Positions 59,391 to 64,000 of a stretch of DNA of 64,000 nt are shown one piece after another. Each line of letters begins with the position of its first letter. Within the stretch, counting starts at the first letter, position 1. The position numbers and the translations under genes were made by a program. Under the pieces are notes generated by a model. That model did not search any database and had not been told where the DNA came from. It saw only the letters and a list, made by a program, of their open reading frames with translations. This DNA is from Saururus chinensis (Eukaryota > Streptophyta > Magnoliopsida > Piperales > Saururaceae): contig CP141147.1 in assembly GCA_035235625.1 (NCBI GenBank), positions 2,580,001 to 2,644,000 on the forward strand, given 5' to 3'.

Positions 59391-60727
59391 GGGGGGGGGG
59401 TTGAGTCGGGGAGAGAGGGGGGAGCGGGAGGGGGCGGTCTGCTTTGAAAAGCGTCGCTAATACATAAATTTTTTTAATATATTTTATTATTAGCGACGCT
59501 TTGAATAAGTAATTTTTTTTAAAAAAAACTTTATTATATTAGCGATGCATAAAAAGCGTCGCTAATAAGGACTTATTAGAGATGCGTCTAATTATGTGTC
59601 ACTAATAAGTTATTTTTAATTTTTTTTAAAATATTTTTTTTATTAGTGACGTATAGGATAATGTCGCTAATAATTGATCATTAGCGACGCTTAGAATTAT
59701 GCGTCGTTAATAATTTACTATTAGCAACGTTGTTTTATGTGTCACTAAAGGAAAATTATTAGCAACGCATAAATAAGTATCGCTAATGTGATACTAATAA
59801 CGACACTTTGTATTAAGCTTCACTAATAGGCAATAGCGATTGGATTTTTTTCAACACTTATGACAACATTTTTTATATGTCGCTAATAGTCATTAGAGAC
59901 GCTTATGGGACTATTAGCGACGTATTTATAATAGTCTTTTCTATTGTAGTATGTGCACCATCGATCTTAAAATGAACGCTCTACGGACATTCCTTATGTT
60001 GCACTCATTGTCAGAGCGAAGCATTAAAAACATTTCCCACTAGTAAAGGGTCATTGGGGGGGGGGGGGGTTGAGTCGGGAGAGAGGGGGGAGCGGGAGGG
60101 GGCGGTCTGCTTTGAAAAGCGTCGCTAATACATAAATTTTTTTAATATATTTTATTATTAGCGACGCTTTGAATAAGTAATTTTTTTTAAAAAAAACTTT
60201 ATTATATTAGCGATGCATAAAAAGCGTCGCTAATAAGGACTTATTAGAGATGCGTCTAATTATGTGTCACTAATAAGTTATTTTTAATTTTTTTTAAAAT
60301 ATTTTTTTTATTAGTGACGTATAGGATAATGTCGCTAATAATTGATCATTAGCGACGCTTAGAATTATGCGTCGTTAATAATTTACTATTAGCAACGTTG
60401 TTTTATGTGTCACTAAAGGAAAATTATTAGCAACGCATAAATAAGTATCGCTAATGTGATACTAATAACGACACTTTGTATTAAGCTTCACTAATAGGCA
60501 ATAGCGATTGGATTTTTTTCAACACTTATGACAACATTTTTTATATGTCGCTAATAGTCATTAGAGACGCTTATGGGACTATTAGCGACGTATTTATAAT
60601 AGTCTTTTCTATTGTAGTATGTGCACCATCGATCTTAAAATGAACGCTCTACGGACATTCCTTATGTTGCACTCATTGTCAGAGCGAAGCATTAAAAACA
60701 TTTCCCACTAGTAAAGGGTCATTGGGG
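59391..60727. repeat. Direct tandem duplication, 668-bp period, spanning the CACTA right end
   Basis: 59391-60058 and about 60059-60727 are virtually identical; the only difference seen is one G in a run. Each holds G-run, CACTA subterminal repeats, the CACTA end and about 107 bp of copy B flank. The junction is a poly-G run, so this is either a recent slippage/unequal exchange or an assembly error. Confidence 0.88.
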
Positions 60728-61295
60728 CAATGTACCAACTGGCTGGCCATGAAGAGGAAAAAATTATCTACTTGAATCATTCTATAATCCATGTCATAGA
60801 TGCATTTGTTCATTGTTTGATATGTTTAGATGGTTTGTGCGTGTTTGAACATGAGTAAATTTAGGTTTTAAACATAAGGATGAGAAGTCTCTTACCCCAT
60901 GCTTTAGCCAACTTACTCCCTTTCACATAGTCCATGGATATTTATCCTGTGTATAGGCCGGATGAACCCGCTAAAATTGGGGGTGACAAACTCTTCATAA
61001 AAAAAAAAAAAAAATAGACCTTCCCGTAAAGAGGTGGCTGATTAATTTTTAAAAAAAAGTTTGAATTAAAAAAGCGTGTTCCACATGGGCCGTTAGTGTC
61101 ACGTTTCGGGATTTGACTTTTTAACTCTTGAGTGGGCCGTCGGACCGCCCATATGGAACACTTCCATCGACGGTGGTCAACCAAAGCCCACAACACAAGA
61201 CTTCCATCTTCTTCCCCGAAATTACACACATGCCACACGAGTAACAAGAAATTTCCTAACATCTCCTTTCTTCCTTCCCAACCTCTCTCTTCCCC
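60728..61295 (+). other. Copy B right end and upstream region of the COQ10-like gene
   Basis: 60728-60995 matches 9760-10045. After the A-run near 61000 the sequence is unique. No other gene is seen. Confidence 0.5.
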
Positions 61296-61296
61296 T

Positions 61297-61304
61297 TTAT
61301 ACGG
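61297..61304 (+). promoter_or_regulatory. Candidate TATA box of the COQ10-like gene
   Basis: TTTATACG in a pyrimidine-rich context (CTCTCTTCCCC), about 200 bp before the ATG. This is a position-based guess; the transcription start is unknown. Confidence 0.35.
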
Positions 61305-61500
61305 GATTCCTCTGCACAGGTTCCCCTCCCGCCCTCAATTTTCGGACTTGGCCTCCATCCCCTCACACCCACCCTCCAATCTCAGGCGGAATTTGATCGT
61401 GTTTCGTATCTTGGGCGCACTTGAAAAGACTCAGATTTGGTGAATCTTGAGGAAGAAATAGAGGACTTCGTTTTTTTTTGTTTGTGTTTTTTCTCTCTCA

Positions 61501-63379
61501 ATGCCGCAGTTCGTGTCGCCTTCGAGGGCGCTGGGCAGGCTGCTCTCGCGCGTTTCACAGCCCCAGGCGGCGTTGCACGGGGGCGGGTGGTCGGTTGGTG
61601 GGAAGAGCGGAAGTGGGTCGATGCTGGTGGGGAGAAGATCGGCTCAGGTTGGGTGGTTAAGTAGCATGGTGGGGGTTGAGACACCGACCCAGGTGGTGGA
61701 TGAGAGGGAGGAGCTGAAAGCTTCGGTTGGAGGGTTTTACAATGCGGTGCAGAGCAGGGGGTTCCTGGGAGTTGGGGATGGGGAGGAGGGGAACCCTCTT
61801 TCCAAGACTTATGAAGAGAGGCGTGTCATGGGGTAAGTCTGCTCCTTTGGGACAACCTATTACAGAAACCATTGTTCTAGACTTGTAGTTTTACAAGTCA
61901 CCACGTTTGGCAATTCTATTTTTTGTGCCCGCAATGATGCGAAAGTCGCTTTTTTTTTTCTCTGTTTTGATTCACTTTATGTCGATTGATTCAGTACATT
62001 AAGTTAGAATCCAAAACTTCTAATAACATGCATGAACATCGTGTTCTGATGGTGGGTCTATATTAATTTTGCTCTTTGTTTGACATCTGCAATGTATAGA
62101 TTTTTCACAAGTATTGTATCTTGAAATGCTTACATTAAAAAAAAAAACTTATAGCTCCAATTAAGAGTAGCTATGTTTTATAATCTTCACGTGGTCTCTT
62201 AGATGGGTTATGCGGCAATGTTTGATGATTTAAAAAATAGTATCTGCTTTTTTTATTGTTTTAATTTTTTACCATGTTCAGGTACTCTCCAGAACAATTA
62301 TTTGCTGTAGTTGCGGCCGTTGATATGTATGAAGACTTCCTTCCCTGGTGCCAGAAGTCACAGATTGTCCAGCGTCATAGTGATGGATCTTTTGATGCCG
62401 AGCTGGAGATTGGTTTTAAGTTTTTAGTAGAAAGCTATATTTCTCATGTTGAATTGAAGAAACCGGAACGTGTAAAGGTATTGCTTGTTCAATATCTGAC
62501 ACTTCATATTGCAGTTTTTTTTGTTTTGAGAAGTTGGAGCTAGCCTTCTCTGTCTTTAAATAAGATGCCCGAGTAGGGGAGGGGGCATTTTTTCCTTCTC
62601 TTTATAAGTGTGATAACTTTGAATGTGAATGATTGCGATAAATATTGTTTATTTTGGATTATTATATTCTATTTCTTTTTTTGGCTTTCTTAGTGCTGGG
62701 TTGAATCTAATCCAAGGTATGCTTGTTGAGCACATTGACTGATCTAATGCAGCGTAGATGCATTCACCTGCACACTTTCCAAATTTTCCATCTATGTTTA
62801 TGATACGTAAACTATCCTGTGAGTCTCTTCCATATTAATAAATTTCAGGTTGTCTTCTGATTTAATAAGAAAAGCACTAGGGAAAAAAGGTAAACAAGAA
62901 AAGTTGAAACAGTGGATCTGCATTTATCATGTATAATCCCAACTGGTAGTTGGAAAGCCCTTTTGTATGAACCAACTGCTAGAGAAGCCATCTGTAGTGA
63001 AATTAGGGCTGTCTTCTGTTGTCTTATATTTATGCCTATCCTATCCATATGTTGAATTATGGTACACCCTATGAGTAGTTTAAAACCCGAGCACGACTTT
63101 ACAAGAATTGTTCCGTCTGCTTCTACATTTAATGGTCTTGTGTAGTGCATGATTTTGTTGTGATACTAGCCTACTACTGTCAAAATTTATATGTCAACAT
63201 GAGTTTTTTTATGCTGTACTTACCATTAAAATCATTGTTTCATGCAGTCGACTGTCAGTGAAAGTGGCATTTTTGACCATTTGATAAACATTTGGGAATT
63301 CAGTCCTGGTCCAATCCCAGGAACTTGTGATCTTTATTTCTATGTGGATTTTAAGTTCCAGTCACCACTTTATCGTCAG
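61501..63379 (+). CDS. COQ10: COQ10-like coenzyme Q-binding START-domain protein, exons 1-3 (3' end outside window)
   Basis: Three exons join in frame: 61501-61832 (then GTAAGT), 62282-62477 (then GTATTG) and 63248-63379 (then GTATGC); the acceptors end in TTCAG and TGCAG. They give 220 residues so far. The first 59 residues have no acidic residue and several Arg, as in a mitochondrial transit peptide. The domain follows: NPLSKTYEERRVMGYSPEQL, VVAAVDMYEDFLPWCQKS, DGSFDAELEIGFKFLVESYI, FDHLINIWEFSPGPIP, VDFKFQSPLYRQ. This is the COQ10 polyketide-cyclase/START fold, which binds coenzyme Q and helps its use in respiration. The last exon is expected beyond 64000 and was not found in 63380-64000. 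It is the only host gene seen and looks intact. Confidence 0.92.
61833..62281 (+). other. Intron 1 of the COQ10-like gene
   Basis: 449 bp, GT..AG, splits a Gly codon after its second base (phase 2). AT-rich. Confidence 0.88.
62478..63247 (+). other. Intron 2 of the COQ10-like gene
   Basis: 770 bp, GT..AG, phase 0. Open frames inside it on either strand are not supported as genes. Confidence 0.88.
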
Positions 63380-64000
63380 GTATGCCTTTATAATAACAGA
63401 ATATATCCACAGAGCTTGCAACTGCTTGTTCTTTTCTTTTTTTTTTGTTTGATTTTGCTAGTGAACAAAAATGGTCTGAATAAGCATACACCATATGCAT
63501 AAAGTCATTTACTCTATGGCATTAATGCATTTTTTGTTAGTCTCTGTAGTATGAGGACTGAGTATGAATTTATTATGAAAAGGTGTCCGATGCAAGTAAT
63601 AAGGTTTTCTTTCTTTATCGTACCGAATATCTCATAACCATAAATTGTTCTTCATTGTATTTCCACTAGATCACAAATGCTTTCGAAAACAAGAAATTTA
63701 AAATAGCAGAGATGGAAAAACCAATTTGGACCCATAAATTTTATATTAAAATCGTAGATCACTAACCCTAGCCATATCTCATCCTGGTGGGGATCAATAT
63801 AAAAATAATGGACACACAGGCTCCATTTCCAAGTAAAAGAAGAAGATCTGAGCAATATGGGTGCAAACAAGTCTTTGGCTCCCAAGAGTAGGAGCACAAG
63901 AGTGCAACTTGCAACCATTTGAGGACCTAATGTGTCAAAATATTTTATAAAAAATCCGTCACATCAGAAGAATCTCAAACTGAGAGTAGTACCCTGAAAA
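63380..64000 (+). other. Intron 3 of the COQ10-like gene, incomplete
   Basis: At least 621 bp, starting GTATGC. No sequence matching the expected C-terminal exon was seen. The 88-codon minus-strand frame at 63652-63918 has no recognisable features. Confidence 0.7.

Larger units (their letters stand above)
47927..59951. mobile_element. CACTA-like element, 12 kb, with nested LTR elements
   Basis: Starts CACTACAACAAAA and ends TTCTATTGTAGTA, flanked by the 3-bp repeat TGT (47924-47926 and 59952-59954). Copy A has one TGT at the matching place. The last base departs from the usual CACTA/TAGTG end. Both subterminal regions (47950-48420 and 59034-59940) hold many TTAGCGACGC/GCGTCGCTAA motifs in both directions, typical of transposase-binding subterminal repeats. 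No transposase was found, so it is non-autonomous. About 8.2 kb of its length is nested LTR sequence. Confidence 0.85.
30672..61000. repeat. Long repeat, copy B (paralogue of 1885-10045), with nested insertions
   Basis: Pieces 30672-31038, 31352-33872, 45161-47926 and about 59952-61000 together match copy A in order and strand. They are separated by a hAT MITE, a MULE and a CACTA-like element, each bounded by TSDs. The repeat ends just before the COQ10-like gene. Confidence 0.75.

Noticed and set aside
62845-63150. 101-codon minus-strand frame next to COQ10
   Set aside because: It lies inside intron 2 and has no features of a protein family.

Overview
The window looks like nuclear DNA of a flowering plant, probably a dicot, though the species cannot be fixed from the sequence. 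It is AT-rich with GC-rich islands. Almost all of it is transposable elements inserted into each other. There is one host gene, at the right edge: the first three exons of a COQ10-like (START/polyketide-cyclase fold) mitochondrial protein, starting at 61501 and running off the window.

Left part (1-30.6 kb). Bases 1-345 and 10126-10790 are pieces of one LTR family. A long repeat, 'copy A' (about 1885-10045), holds a hAT-like element (1988-4534, 8-bp target-site duplication, TSD) that itself carries a MULE-like foldback. A solo LTR in minus orientation (11364-12995, TSD GGCGG) follows. Next is a decayed Ty3/gypsy chromovirus of Tekay/Del type (13083-26941), split by a much younger relative (15777-24337, TSD CTAAA). 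The younger one has two LTRs, an extra open reading frame before gag, gag, pol and a polypurine tract. A third chromovirus fragment (27041-27928) runs into an LTR-like stretch that ends at a tRNA-Met primer-binding site (30573).

Right part (30.7-61 kb). This is 'copy B', a diverged second copy of the 1885-10045 repeat, expanded about fourfold by insertions: a 313-bp hAT MITE (31039-31351); an 11.3-kb MULE (33873-45160) with decayed transposase and plant-mobile-domain (PMD) genes; and a 12-kb CACTA-like element (47927-59951). The MULE is itself split by a 5-kb solo LTR (35126-40114). The CACTA element holds an LTR element (48765-56950), which holds a second 5-kb solo LTR (49744-54670). Because copies A and B are paralogous, each serves as the empty site for insertions in the other, so four insertions can be checked inside the window. 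A 668-bp tandem duplication (59391-60727) spans the CACTA right end.

No intact transposon gene set remains. The best-preserved element, 15777-24337, has lost its primer-binding site, has a stop in the gag zinc knuckle and has Asn in place of the second catalytic Asp of integrase. The most unusual coding item is its extra pre-gag reading frame (17447-17980): acidic, with two SUMO-interaction-like motifs, a DLNELP (EAR-type) motif and a CCHC knuckle.
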